A stretch of DNA of 64,000 nt. Origin: Desulfovibrio aminophilus DSM 12254. Lineage in GTDB: Bacteria > Desulfobacterota > Desulfovibrionia > Desulfovibrionales > Desulfovibrionaceae. The stretch is from assembly GCF_000422565.1 (NCBI RefSeq), contig NZ_AUMA01000010.1, positions 1 to 64,000 of the forward strand, written 5' to 3'. Below are positions 26,163 to 35,662 of this stretch, piece by piece. Made by a program: the position numbers and the translations under genes. How positions within the stretch are numbered: the first letter of the stretch is position 1; every line of letters begins with the position of its first letter. The notes beneath the pieces were generated by a model that was not told where the DNA came from, did not search any database, and saw only the letters and a program-made list of their open reading frames with translations.

Positions 26163-29100
26163 GTCCGTCGAGCATCCGTCAGGTCAAGGCCGCCGCCGGT
26201 TCAGGCAAGACCTTCGCTCTCACGGCCCGCTTCCTGGAGCTCCTGGGCGCGGCCAGGTCCGACGACCCGGGCCTGACCTGCCGGGGACTGCGGCCGGAGA
26301 CCTATTCCTGGCCCGAAATCCTGGCCGTGACCTTCACCAACAAGGCCGCCGCCGAGATGAAGGAGCGCGTGCTCAAGGCCCTCAAGCGTTGCGCTCTGGA
26401 TCTCCGCGACGACGGCCAGCGGGCCGACTGGGACCGCGCGCGGGCCGCCGGAGTGGTGGAGACCATCCTGCGTCGCTACCACCGCCTGAACATCCGCACC
26501 ATCGACAGCCTGCTCGTGCTCCTGCTGCGCCTCTTCGCCCTGGAATACGGCATCCGGCCGGATTTCGAGGTGGCCTTCGAGGAGACCGACGTCTTCGACC
26601 TGGCCTACGAACGCTTCGTGGGCTGCTGCGAAAACCCGGCGGGCCCGGAGCGGACCCTGCTGCTCACCGCCCTGGACACCTTCCTGCGCCACGAAAACCG
26701 CTCCGGCTTCCGACCCGAACGGGGCATCCGCGAGCGATTGAAGGAGCTGGCGACCCTGCTCCAGGCCGAGGGCGAACCGCTGCTCACGGACCAGGACGAG
26801 CTGGCCGACCTGCTCACGGCCTGCCGCGCACGTTTTCTGGAGGCCGTGACGCTCATGCGCGGCTTCCTGGACGAATACGCCCTTGCCCCGGACAAGCGCT
26901 TCCTGGCCTTTCTCCAGAAATGCCAGGCGGTCCAGGGCTTCGACGAGCCGCCCAAGTCGGCCTACGCCGAAAAACCTCTCCTGGAGGACTGCCTGACCAA
27001 GGCGGGCAAGGCCCGGGTCACGGACCAGTGCGAGGCGGCCTACGACCTGCTCAAGACCGCCGTGGCCGCCTACCGCCGCGAATGGGCCGCGGTGAGCGGG
27101 GCCTACGCCCTGGCCCCGGCTCTGACCATCGCCGGGCTGCTGGTGGAGGACATGCGGGCCGAGTCGCGGCTGCGCGGGGTGGTGCCCATCGCGGCCCTGA
27201 CCCGGGCCGTGCGCGATCTCCTGGGCCAGGCCGAGGCCGTGCCCGAAGCATACTGCCGCCTGGGCTCGCGGCTCTTCCACCTGCTGGTGGACGAATTCCA
27301 GGACACAAGCCGGGCCCAGTGGACGGCGGTTGCGCCCCTGGCCGAGGAGTGTCTGTCCAAGGGCGGCAGCCTGTTCTGCGTGGGCGACGTGAAGCAGGCC
27401 ATCTACGGCTGGCGCGGCGGCGACGCCTCGCTCTTCGACGAGGTGCCCCGCCGCCCCGGGCTGGCCGACCTGGCCGAGCGCGTCACGGCCGAGACCCTGC
27501 CGCGCAACTGGCGCAGCACCCCGGCCGTGGTGGCCTTCAACAACGACTTTTTCACCCATCTGGCCGAGCCGGACATGGCCGGGGAACTGGCCGGGGAAAT
27601 CCTCGGCGAAGCCCCTGAGGAGGAACGCGCGGCCCTGGCCGGGGAGTTGTCCCAGGTTTTCGCCGACGCGCGCCAAGACATCCCCGACGGCTACGACGGG
27701 CCCGAGGGTTACGTGCGTCTGACCCGCCTGCCCGGCGGCACGCGCGAGGAATTCGAGACCCGGACCCTGGAGGCCCTGCGCGCCCTGATCCTGGACCTCG
27801 TCGCGAGGCGGCCCTATCGGGACATCGCCGTGCTCGTGCGCGACAACCGGCAGGCGGGCGTGGTCTGCGAACAGCTCGTGGCCTTGGATATCCCGGTGGT
27901 CACGGAGAGCAGCCTGCTCCTGGCCCGGCATCCCCTGGTGCGTCAGCTGGCCGCATTCCTGGAATTTCTTGACTTCCCGGCCGACGACTTGGCCTTCCTG
28001 GCCCTGGTTTCCGGGTCGGTCTTCCAGCGGGCCGCCGGGCTTGCTCCGCTGCGGGTGGCCGACTGGCTCGTGGAACGGAAGCGGGGCAATCTGGGCATGC
28101 GCTTCCGCGACGCCTTCCCTGAGGTCTGGGAACGCACGCTCAAGCCCTTCTTCGACAAGGCCGGGCTGCTCACGCCCTACGATCTGGCCCAGGCGGCCGT
28201 GGAGCGCTTCGGCGTGTTCGCCGCCGAACCCGGGGCCGAGCTGTACGTGCGCCGCTTCCTGGAGGTGGTGCATCTGGCCGAGGAACGCGGCTGCCGTTCG
28301 CTCTCGGCCTTCCTGGACTTCTGGCGCGGCCAAGGGGCGGAGGAGAAGGTGCCCCTGCCCGAGAACCTGGACGCGGTCCAGGTTCTCACCATGCACAAGT
28401 CCAAGGGGCTGGAGTTTCCCGTGGCCGTCGTGCCGTTCCACGACTGGTCCCTGCGGCCCCAGGACGGCCTGCTGACCATCGAGTTGCGCGGCAAACGCCT
28501 GCTCACCCCGGCCCGCGAGGCCCTGGGGCCGGAATACCGCGAACGGGCGGGCCGCGAGGCTCGCGAACAGCTCCATCTGCTTTACGTGGCCTGGACCCGG
28601 GCCCGCGAGGAGTTATACGGCTTCTTCCCGGACGCGCGCGAGGACAAGCGCCGTCCCCCGGCCCTGGCGGCCATGACCCGGCTCCTGGACATCCCGGAGA
28701 GAGAGGCCGCATTCGAGCGCGGCCACCCCTCCGAAGGCGAACCGCAAGAGCGTTCCAAGCCCGCCCCGGCCGCTCCGCCCGAACCGACGGAACCCGGCGA
28801 GGAGCTCACTGCCTGGCTGCCTCGGCTGCGGGTCTTCCGCCACTCCCTGGAGGACGTCTTCCTCGACCAGCGCCGCCGGGGCGAAATGGCCCACCGCGCC
28901 CTGGAGCTGCTCCGGTCCACCGGCGACGACGCGGCCGACGCCAGCCGCGCGGCCCGGCTGGCTGTGCTGGACTTCCCCTTCGTGGGCGGCGGGGCCGACC
29001 TGGAGGGCGAGCTGGCCGACCTGCTCCTCTGGGTTCTCTCCCGGCCGGAACTGAAGGATTGCCTGGGCCGGGGACTGGCCGAAGCCGAGGCCCTGGACGA

Positions 29101-29305
29101 GGAGGGCCGGGCCCTGCGCTGCGACCGGCTCGTGCTGAGCGGAGACGAGGCCCTGGTGCTGGAATACAAGACCGGCCGCCCGGACCCGGAGCACGAGACC
29201 CAGGTGCGCCGCTATCTGAAGCTGGCCCTGGCCCTGCGACCCAAGGCCCGGGGACTGCTCGTCTACCTGGATCGGCGCGAGGTGCGCGAGGTGGCCCATG
29301 CCTAG
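26159..29305 (+). CDS. addA: AddA-like UvrD helicase with C-terminal nuclease
   Basis: 1048 residues from GTG at 26159. The ORF stays open upstream but that part is a shadow of the transporter gene. SF1A helicase motifs in order: Walker A AAAGSGKTFAL, Ia AVTFTNKAAAEMKERV, Walker B LLVDEFQDTS, GDVKQAIYGWRGGD, RNWRST, LTMHKSKGLEFPV and LYVAWTRARE. The C-terminal PD-(D/E)xK nuclease has VLEYKTGR. AddAB-type enzymes resect double-strand breaks and replace RecBCD. It overlaps the AddB-like gene by 8 nt. Confidence 0.92.
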   Translation: MSPSSIRQVKAAAGSGKTFALTARFLELLGAARSDDPGLTCRGLRPETYSWPEILAVTFTNKAAAEMKERVLKALKRCALDLRDDGQRADWDRARAAGVVETILRRYHRLNIRTIDSLLVLLLRLFALEYGIRPDFEVAFEETDVFDLAYERFVGCCENPAGPERTLLLTALDTFLRHENRSGFRPERGIRERLKELATLLQAEGEPLLTDQDELADLLTACRARFLEAVTLMRGFLDEYALAPDKRFLAFLQKCQAVQGFDEPPKSAYAEKPLLEDCLTKAGKARVTDQCEAAYDLLKTAVAAYRREWAAVSGAYALAPALTIAGLLVEDMRAESRLRGVVPIAALTRAVRDLLGQAEAVPEAYCRLGSRLFHLLVDEFQDTSRAQWTAVAPLAEECLSKGGSLFCVGDVKQAIYGWRGGDASLFDEVPRRPGLADLAERVTAETLPRNWRSTPAVVAFNNDFFTHLAEPDMAGELAGEILGEAPEEERAALAGELSQVFADARQDIPDGYDGPEGYVRLTRLPGGTREEFETRTLEALRALILDLVARRPYRDIAVLVRDNRQAGVVCEQLVALDIPVVTESSLLLARHPLVRQLAAFLEFLDFPADDLAFLALVSGSVFQRAAGLAPLRVADWLVERKRGNLGMRFRDAFPEVWERTLKPFFDKAGLLTPYDLAQAAVERFGVFAAEPGAELYVRRFLEVVHLAEERGCRSLSAFLDFWRGQGAEEKVPLPENLDAVQVLTMHKSKGLEFPVAVVPFHDWSLRPQDGLLTIELRGKRLLTPAREALGPEYRERAGREAREQLHLLYVAWTRAREELYGFFPDAREDKRRPPALAAMTRLLDIPEREAAFERGHPSEGEPQERSKPAPAAPPEPTEPGEELTAWLPRLRVFRHSLEDVFLDQRRRGEMAHRALELLRSTGDDAADASRAARLAVLDFPFVGGGADLEGELADLLLWVLSRPELKDCLGRGLAEAEALDEEGRALRCDRLVLSGDEALVLEYKTGRPDPEHETQVRRYLKLALALRPKARGLLVYLDRREVREVAHA

Positions 29306-32192
29306 CCCCGTGCGTCTGGTTCCCTGGAACAATCCTTTCGTGCCCGCCCTGGCCCGCTTCCTGGCCGGGATCTGGGACCGGGGGCCGGAAAACATCCTGG
29401 TGGTCTTCCCCCATGAGCGGCCGCGCCGTTACCTGCGCCGCGCCCTGGCCGAGTTGCCGGGCCTGCCCCGGCCCACGCTCATGCCCGTGATCCAGGATGT
29501 GCCGGGCCTCTTCGCCGCCCTGGCCCGCGACCTGCGTCCAGCCCCGGCCCGCCGCGCCCAGCGCCTGGACCTGGCGGGCCTGCTCTACGACATCGTCGAG
29601 CGCCTGCGGGGCTCGGGTCAGGGCCTGCTGGCCAAGCTGCCCCTGGACCGCCTGGAGTTCTTCCCCTGGGGTCTGCGTCTGGCCACGCTCCTGGAGGAGC
29701 TGCTGCGCCAGGACGTGGAGCCGCCGGACCTGGATCAGGCCCGGGATGCGGTGGAACCCTTCGCCGCCGCCCTGCTGGAGCAGTTAGGCGGCATCTACTC
29801 GGCCTACGTCGCGGAACTGGAGACGCGCGGCTGGAGCACGCCGGGTCTGGACTGCCGCGAAGTCCGACGCGACATGGACCGGGTGCTGGCGGGCCTGGAG
29901 GGCACGACCGTGATCCTGGCCGGGCACTACGCCCTGTCCGGAGCCGAGGACGTCCTGTTCCGGGCCCTCTGGGAACGCGGAGCCGAGGTCCTCTGGCACG
30001 GCGATCCCTCCCTGACTCAGGGCGGACCGGTCCACTGGTGCGAGGAGGAACACGCCCGCTGGCTGTCCCGCTGGGGGACGCGGGCCGAACTTCTGGAAGA
30101 GCCCGGCACGCGGAGCATGCCCGAACTGCGCTTCCACGAGGGCTTCGACCTGCATTCACAACTGGCGGCCTTGGAGCGGGAACTGCCCGACTCCCCGGAG
30201 AACACGGCCGTGGTCCTGCCCGACGCCGGAGCGCTCATCCCGGTGCTGCACCACCTGCCCGAACGGGACGTGAACATCAGTATGGGCTACCCCCTGGAGC
30301 GCACGGCCCTGTTCCAGTTGCTGGAGACCGTGCTGACCCTCCAGGAAAACCGCACGGATCACGGCTATCTCTGGCGCGACGTCATCGCCCTCATCCGCCA
30401 CCCCTATCTCAAGATGCTCCCCGTGGGCGAGGGCCAGCCCCTGCGCGGCCTGTTCCACGCCTGGGAGCAGGAAATCCGCTCCGGGCGACGTTTCCTGGAC
30501 CCCTTCGCGCTGCCGCGCCACTTCGCTCCGGAACTGCCCGAGGAAGAACGCGAGGCTGCCGGAACCCTGCTGAAGGCCGTGCTGGAACGCTGCCTGCGGG
30601 CCTTCGAGAACCCGGCCACTCTGGCGGATCTGGCCCGGGCCGTGGACGGCCTGGCCCGGCTCCTGCACGAGCACGGCGGCGGGCTCTGGAAACGCCACCT
30701 TCTGGACGCCGAATGCCTCTTCCGGCTCTTCGGCAGCGTGGTGCCCCAGCTGGGCCAAAGCGCCATCAGCCGCGATCCCTACCCGCGCGACCTGCTCTTC
30801 TCCATCCTGCGGCGGCTCTGCGCCGACGAACGCGTCTCCTTCGAGCCCGAGCCGCTCACCGGTCTCCAGGTCATGGGCATGCTCGAAACCCGGCTCCTGC
30901 ACTTCCGCCGCCTCTACCTCCTGGACGCGGTGGAGAGCCTGCTGCCCGGCCAGCCCGCCGCCGACCCGCTCCTGCCCGACTCGCTGCGCGTGCTTCTGGG
31001 CCTGCCCGACTCCCGCCGACGCGACCACGTGGCGGGCTACACCCTGCACCGCCTCCTGCGTGGGGCCGAGGAGGCCGTGCTGCTCTACAAGAACGGCGTG
31101 ACTCCCGGCGTGCTGGACGGCAAGAGCGTACGCAGCCGCTTCGTGGAGGAGTTGCTCTGGGGTCTGGAGAAGGAACGCGGCACGCTCATCAAGGCCGGAG
31201 ACGCTCCGCCGCTGCTGGCCGTTTCCTTCCGCGTGACGGCCATCCCCTCGGGAGCCCCGGCAGTGCCCAAGGACGGCGTGGTGCGCGACCAGCTCCTGGC
31301 CCGGCTCACCTCCCGGGGCCTCTCGCCTTCCCGGCTGGACGACTACCTCGCCTGCCCCAAGCTCTTTTTCTATCGTGTGCTCACCGGACTGCGCCCGCCC
31401 CGCGAGGTGGACGAGGACGGCGATCCCCAGGTGGTGGGTTCCCTGGTTCACGGCGTCCTGGAAGCCTTCCTGCGGCCGCACCTGAACCAAACCTTGCGCC
31501 TCGCCGACCTGGACGCCGAGGCCCTGGGAGACGCCTTCGCCGAGGCCCTGGAGGCCAGCCCGGAGCTGGCGGGCATCCCCCTGGACCGCCGCCTGGCTCT
31601 GGCCCTGGCCGGACGCCACCGCCTGACCCGCTACCTGGAGTCCCAGGACGCCGAGACGACCATCCTGGCCCTGGAACAGCCCGTGAATGCGATCGTTGAA
31701 GCCGCCGGATTACGCGTGCCCCTCACTGGAACCCTGGACCGGGTGGACCGGCGCGAGGACGGGGTGGTGGTCCTGGACTACAAGACCGGCGCGAACCTGC
31801 CCAGGCCGCGCGCCGGTGTCTGGCATGACGACGCGCTCTGGGAAGCCCTGGCCGCCTGCGACCCGGCCGCCGATCCCCGACCGGATCTGCTGGAGGAACT
31901 GGGCGACAAGCTGCGGGGGATGCAGCTGCCGCTCTATCTCCAGATGGCGGCCCAGGCCCTGCCCGACTCCCCGCCGCGCGACGCGGGCTGGATCGAACTC
32001 GCCCGCGAGGGCAAGGAAATCCTGCTCCTGGGCCGCGAGGGCGACGACGAGCTGCGCGATCTGCTTGCCCGTGACCGCCTGCCGTTGTTGACAGACTTCC
32101 TCGTCCGGCACATTGTCGGGGCCCCGGAATTCTTCCCCAGGCCCGGACGGCGGTGCGCCCGTTGCGACTTCCGCGAGGCTTGCGGGGCGTAA
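29298..32192 (+). CDS. addB: AddB-like PD-(D/E)xK nuclease with Fe-S cysteines
   Basis: 964 residues. No Walker A is seen at the N terminus (MPSPVRLVPWNNPFVPALAR), where classical Gram-positive AddB has one. The C-terminal nuclease has VVVLDYKTGA and four cysteines: one in DDYLACPKLFFY (about 684) and three at the very end (Cys953, 956, 962), the usual ligand set of the [4Fe-4S] cluster in AddB-type nucleases. It should form a complex with the AddA-like product just upstream. Confidence 0.88.
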   Translation: MPSPVRLVPWNNPFVPALARFLAGIWDRGPENILVVFPHERPRRYLRRALAELPGLPRPTLMPVIQDVPGLFAALARDLRPAPARRAQRLDLAGLLYDIVERLRGSGQGLLAKLPLDRLEFFPWGLRLATLLEELLRQDVEPPDLDQARDAVEPFAAALLEQLGGIYSAYVAELETRGWSTPGLDCREVRRDMDRVLAGLEGTTVILAGHYALSGAEDVLFRALWERGAEVLWHGDPSLTQGGPVHWCEEEHARWLSRWGTRAELLEEPGTRSMPELRFHEGFDLHSQLAALERELPDSPENTAVVLPDAGALIPVLHHLPERDVNISMGYPLERTALFQLLETVLTLQENRTDHGYLWRDVIALIRHPYLKMLPVGEGQPLRGLFHAWEQEIRSGRRFLDPFALPRHFAPELPEEEREAAGTLLKAVLERCLRAFENPATLADLARAVDGLARLLHEHGGGLWKRHLLDAECLFRLFGSVVPQLGQSAISRDPYPRDLLFSILRRLCADERVSFEPEPLTGLQVMGMLETRLLHFRRLYLLDAVESLLPGQPAADPLLPDSLRVLLGLPDSRRRDHVAGYTLHRLLRGAEEAVLLYKNGVTPGVLDGKSVRSRFVEELLWGLEKERGTLIKAGDAPPLLAVSFRVTAIPSGAPAVPKDGVVRDQLLARLTSRGLSPSRLDDYLACPKLFFYRVLTGLRPPREVDEDGDPQVVGSLVHGVLEAFLRPHLNQTLRLADLDAEALGDAFAEALEASPELAGIPLDRRLALALAGRHRLTRYLESQDAETTILALEQPVNAIVEAAGLRVPLTGTLDRVDRREDGVVVLDYKTGANLPRPRAGVWHDDALWEALAACDPAADPRPDLLEELGDKLRGMQLPLYLQMAAQALPDSPPRDAGWIELAREGKEILLLGREGDDELRDLLARDRLPLLTDFLVRHIVGAPEFFPRPGRRCARCDFREACGA

Positions 32193-32203
32193 GGAGACGT
32201 TCC

Positions 32204-32647
32204 ATGGAATACGCGCAAGGGAAAACCGGCCGGGTCTTCGTGGTCCGACTGGGGGACGGCGACCGCCTGCCGGACAGCGTGGAGGCCTTCGCCACCGAAC
32301 AGAACATCCGCCGGGCCGTGTGTTGGCTCCTGGGCGGCGCGGGCGGCGGCGCACTGGTGGTCGGTCCCAAGGACGCCTCGGTCCTGCCGCCCGAAGTCAT
32401 GCTCCAGCCCATCGAAGGGGCTCATGAGATGGCCGCCGTCGGCACCATCTTTCCAGACTCCCGCAGCAGGCCCAAGCTGCACATGCACGCCGCCCTGGGC
32501 CGCGAGGACCGGACCCGCACGGGCTGCGTACGGCCCGGCGTGGACCTCTGGCTGGTGGGGGAGCTGGTCATCCTGGAACTGCTGGACGTAGCCATGTCCC
32601 GCAAGAAAGACGCCGCCAGCGGTCTGGAACTGCTGGCCGAGGACTGA
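32204..32647 (+). CDS. PPC/DUF296-domain protein
   Basis: 147 residues. The core (GRVFVVRLGDGDRLPDSVEAF, then GAGGGALVVGPKD, PIEGAHEMAAVGTIFPD, KLHMHAALGRED) matches the PPC/DUF296 fold, which forms trimers and is found in plant AT-hook proteins and in bacterial proteins of unclear function. GRED and HMHAA hold the conserved metal-site-like His. No AT-hook is present. Separated by 1 nt from lhgO. Confidence 0.85.
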   Translation: MEYAQGKTGRVFVVRLGDGDRLPDSVEAFATEQNIRRAVCWLLGGAGGGALVVGPKDASVLPPEVMLQPIEGAHEMAAVGTIFPDSRSRPKLHMHAALGREDRTRTGCVRPGVDLWLVGELVILELLDVAMSRKKDAASGLELLAED

Positions 32648-32648
32648 G

Positions 32649-33869
32649 ATGCGCACTGCCGGAATCGTCATCTGCGGGGCGGGCATCGTGGGCCTGACCC
32701 TGGCCCGCGAACTGGTCCGCCGGGGCCACTCGGACATCCTCATCCTGGACAAGGAGCCGGACATCGGCCGCCATGCCTCGGGCCGCAACAGCGGTGTGCT
32801 CCACTCCGGGGTCTATTATTCTCCGGGCAGCCTGCGGGCAAAATCCTGCCTGGAAGGCAACCGCCTCATGCGCGAATACTGCCGGGAGCACGGCCTGCCG
32901 ATCAAGGAGAACGGCAAGGTCATCGTCACACGGACGGAAGCCGAGCTGCCTGCCCTGCTTGAGCTGCACCGCCGGGCCACGGAAAACGGCGCCCTGGTGG
33001 AGCTCATCGACGAACGCGCCCTGGCCGAGATCGAACCCCTGGCCCGCACCGTGGGCCAGGCCTTGCGCGTGCCCCAGACCGCAGTGGTGGACCCCAAGGC
33101 CATCCTGGCCCAACTGCGCCGGGAGCTGACCGATTCGGGCAAGGTCCAGTTCCTGTTCATGGCCCGCTTCACCGGACGCCCCGGCCCGCGTCAGGCCGAG
33201 ACGACGGCCGGGCGCGTGAGCTACGGATTCTTCATCAACGCCGCCGGGGCCCATTGCGACCGCGTGGCCCACGCCTTCGGGGTCGGACGCAACTACCGGC
33301 TGGTGCCCTTCAAGGGCATCTACCGCAAGCTCAGCGGCCCGCGCGCCGATCTCGTGCATGGCAGCATCTATCCCGTGCCGGACATCCGCAATCCCTTTCT
33401 GGGGGTGCATTTCACCCGGGGCGTGCACGACGACGTCTACCTCGGGCCCACGGCCATTCCGGCCTTCGGCCGCGAGAACTACGGCATCCTGACCGGGGTG
33501 GACGGCGAGGCCCCCTCGATCCTCTGGCGCGACACGGTGCTTTTCGCGAAGAATCCCAAATTCCGGGCCGTGGCCTTGGAGGAGCCGCGCAAATACTTCT
33601 TCAGGCACTTCTTCAACGACGCCCGAAAGCTGGTCAAGGAACTGGACCCGGCCGACGTGGTTCCCACGCACAAGGCAGGCATCCGGCCTCAGTTGGTGGA
33701 TCTGGGGACGCACGAACTGGTCATGGATTTCCTGGTGGAGCGCGACCGGGAGAGCCTGCACGTGCTCAACGCCATCTCCCCGGCCTTCACCAGCTCGCTG
33801 TTCTTCGCCCGCATGCTCGCCGACGAGCATCTGGAGCGACCCGGGGAACCTGCGGCGAAAGGCCTTTGA
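32649..33869 (+). CDS. lhgO: L-2-hydroxyglutarate oxidase/dehydrogenase family
   Basis: 406 residues. FAD-binding motif GAGIVGLTLARELVRRG (about 9-25) and the family-typical GRHASGRNSGVLHSGVYYSPGSLRA place it in LhgO/L2HGDH flavoenzymes, which oxidise L-2-hydroxyglutarate to 2-oxoglutarate and pass electrons to the quinone pool. A C-terminal HKAGIRPQLVD supports this. It starts one base after the PPC-domain gene, so they are co-transcribed. A short 7 bp hairpin at 33931-33946 lies in the following gap. Confidence 0.88.
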   Translation: MRTAGIVICGAGIVGLTLARELVRRGHSDILILDKEPDIGRHASGRNSGVLHSGVYYSPGSLRAKSCLEGNRLMREYCREHGLPIKENGKVIVTRTEAELPALLELHRRATENGALVELIDERALAEIEPLARTVGQALRVPQTAVVDPKAILAQLRRELTDSGKVQFLFMARFTGRPGPRQAETTAGRVSYGFFINAAGAHCDRVAHAFGVGRNYRLVPFKGIYRKLSGPRADLVHGSIYPVPDIRNPFLGVHFTRGVHDDVYLGPTAIPAFGRENYGILTGVDGEAPSILWRDTVLFAKNPKFRAVALEEPRKYFFRHFFNDARKLVKELDPADVVPTHKAGIRPQLVDLGTHELVMDFLVERDRESLHVLNAISPAFTSSLFFARMLADEHLERPGEPAAKGL

Positions 33870-33979
33870 CCCGGGTCTTTTTGTCGTGTATGCGCATCGT
33901 TCGAACCGGCTTCCGGTGCTCGGCCGGAACGGGACGTCCGTCCCGGTCGATACAATCCCCTGGCCGCTCGGGAGGATCA

Positions 33980-35086
33980 ATGAACCTATTGAAATGTCTT
34001 AAGGATTTTCCCCAACTGACCATCGGCGACCTGACCGCCCGCCTGCCCATCATCCAGGGCGGCATGGGTGTGGGCATCTCGCTTTCCGGCCTGGCCTCGG
34101 CCGTGGCCAACGAGGGCGGCGTGGGAGTCATCTCGGCGGCCATGATCGGCAATGCCGAGCCCGACATCGCCAAGGACCCCACCGGCGCGCACATCCGCGC
34201 CCTGACCCGCGAAATCCGCAAGGCCCGCGAAATGACCAAGGGCATCCTGGGCGTGAACGTCATGGTCGCCCTCTCCAACTTCGCGGACATGGTCAGCACC
34301 TCGGTGCGCGAGGGCGTGGACGTGCTCTTCTGCGGCGCGGGCCTGCCCCTGGACCTGCCCAAGTACGTCACCGAGGGAGCCAAGACCAAGCTCGTGCCCA
34401 TCGTCTCCTCGGGCCGGGCCGCCGTGATCCTGTGCAAGAAGTGGCTCTCGCGCTTCAACGTCCTGCCCGACGCCTTCGTGGTCGAAGGCCCCAAGGCGGG
34501 CGGCCACTTGGGTTTCAAGCCCGAGCAGGTGGACGATCCGGCCTTCGCCTTGGAACGTATCGTGCCCGAGGTCATCGAGGCCGTGCGGCCCTTCGAGGAG
34601 CAGTCCGGCAAGCGCATCCCGACCATCGCGGCGGGCGGCGTCTACACCGGCGAGGACATCTGCCGTTTCCTGGAAATGGGCGCGGCCGGAGTCCAGATGG
34701 GCACCCGCTTCGTGGCCACGGTGGAATGCGACGCCGATGAGGCGTTCAAGCAGGCATACGTGCAGGCCAAGAAAGAGGACATCGTCATCATCCAGAGCCC
34801 GGTGGGCATGCCCGGCCGGGCGGTGAAGGGCCCCTTCCTGGACGATGTGGCCCAGGGCAACCGCAAGCCCCGGACCTGCGCCTACAAGTGCATCGTCACC
34901 TGTGACCACACCAAGAGCCCGTACTGCATCGCTCAGGCCCTGGTGAACGCCATGAAGGGCAAGCTGAAGCACGGCTTCGCCTTCGCCGGAGCCAACGCCT
35001 GGCGGGTGGACTCCATCGTCACAGTGCGCGAACTGGTGAACCAGCTTCGCGACGATTTCATGCGCTTCTGCGGGAAGAAAGACTAG
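33980..35086 (+). CDS. nitronate monooxygenase-like FMN protein with Cys motif
   Basis: 368 residues. PIIQGGMGVGIS at the N terminus and VEGPKAGGHLG (catalytic-His position) are hallmarks of the 2-nitropropane dioxygenase/nitronate monooxygenase family; the fold is a TIM barrel with FMN. IAAGGVYTGEDI and GAAGVQMGTRF are phosphate-binding loops. Near residues 300-320 a CAYKCIVTCDHTKSPYC motif gives four cysteines in a 3-3-7 spacing, perhaps a metal or Fe-S site. Related proteins include FabK enoyl-ACP reductase, so the reaction is unsettled. GGAGG precedes 33980. Confidence 0.85.
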   Translation: MNLLKCLKDFPQLTIGDLTARLPIIQGGMGVGISLSGLASAVANEGGVGVISAAMIGNAEPDIAKDPTGAHIRALTREIRKAREMTKGILGVNVMVALSNFADMVSTSVREGVDVLFCGAGLPLDLPKYVTEGAKTKLVPIVSSGRAAVILCKKWLSRFNVLPDAFVVEGPKAGGHLGFKPEQVDDPAFALERIVPEVIEAVRPFEEQSGKRIPTIAAGGVYTGEDICRFLEMGAAGVQMGTRFVATVECDADEAFKQAYVQAKKEDIVIIQSPVGMPGRAVKGPFLDDVAQGNRKPRTCAYKCIVTCDHTKSPYCIAQALVNAMKGKLKHGFAFAGANAWRVDSIVTVRELVNQLRDDFMRFCGKKD

Positions 35087-35103
35087 CTTCGGACGGAACG
35101 ACA

Positions 35104-35133
35104 AAAAAGGGGCCGCGAGGCCCCTTTTTCTTT
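35104..35133 (+). terminator. bidirectional rho-independent terminator
   Basis: AAAAAGGGGCC (35104-35114), loop GCGA, GGCCCCTTTTT (35119-35129). U-tracts follow on both strands, so it ends the plus-strand run after the nitronate monooxygenase-like gene and the minus-strand cyclophilin gene. Confidence 0.9.
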
Positions 35134-35152
35134 GTCCGACCGGCCGCCGAGC

Positions 35153-35662
35153 CTACAGCTCAAAGCGGCGGGCCGAAATGATGGTGATGGGATCGCTCGG
35201 CACGTCGGCGTGGAAGCCCGCTGTCTTGGTCCGAACCTTGGCGATCTTCTCCACCGTATCCATGCCTTCCGTGACCTTGCCGAACACGCAGTAGCCGAAG
35301 CCGTCGGCCGTCTCGTCACGGTGGTTCAGGAACTGGTTGTCGGCCACGTTGATGAAGAACTGGGCCGTGGCGCTGTGGGGATCCGGGGTGCGGGCCATGG
35401 CGATGGTGCCGAGCTGGTTGGGCGTGTCGGCCCGGGCCTCGTTCTTCACCGGGCCACGCGTCTTCTTCTCGCGCATCATCATGTCCATGCCGCCGCCCTG
35501 GATCATGAAGCCCTTGATGACGCGATGAAAGATGAGCCCGTCGTAGAACTCATCATCCACGTACTTGAGGAAGTTCTCCACCGTTTCCGGGGCCTTGTCG
35601 GGCCAGAGTTCCACCAGGATCTCGCCCATCGGGGTCTCGATCAGCACCATGGGATTGCTCAT
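35153..35662 (-). CDS. cyclophilin-type peptidyl-prolyl cis-trans isomerase
   Basis: 169 residues, no signal peptide, so cytoplasmic. Cyclophilin motifs: [13 protein letters not shown] (catalytic Arg), [12 protein letters not shown] and [11 protein letters not shown]. It speeds proline isomerisation during folding. Its start overlaps the xerC stop by one base, so it is in the same transcript. Confidence 0.94.
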   Translation of the reverse strand: MSNPMVLIETPMGEILVELWPDKAPETVENFLKYVDDEFYDGLIFHRVIKGFMIQGGGMDMMMREKKTRGPVKNEARADTPNQLGTIAMARTPDPHSATAQFFINVADNQFLNHRDETADGFGYCVFGKVTEGMDTVEKIAKVRTKTAGFHADVPSDPITIISARRFEL

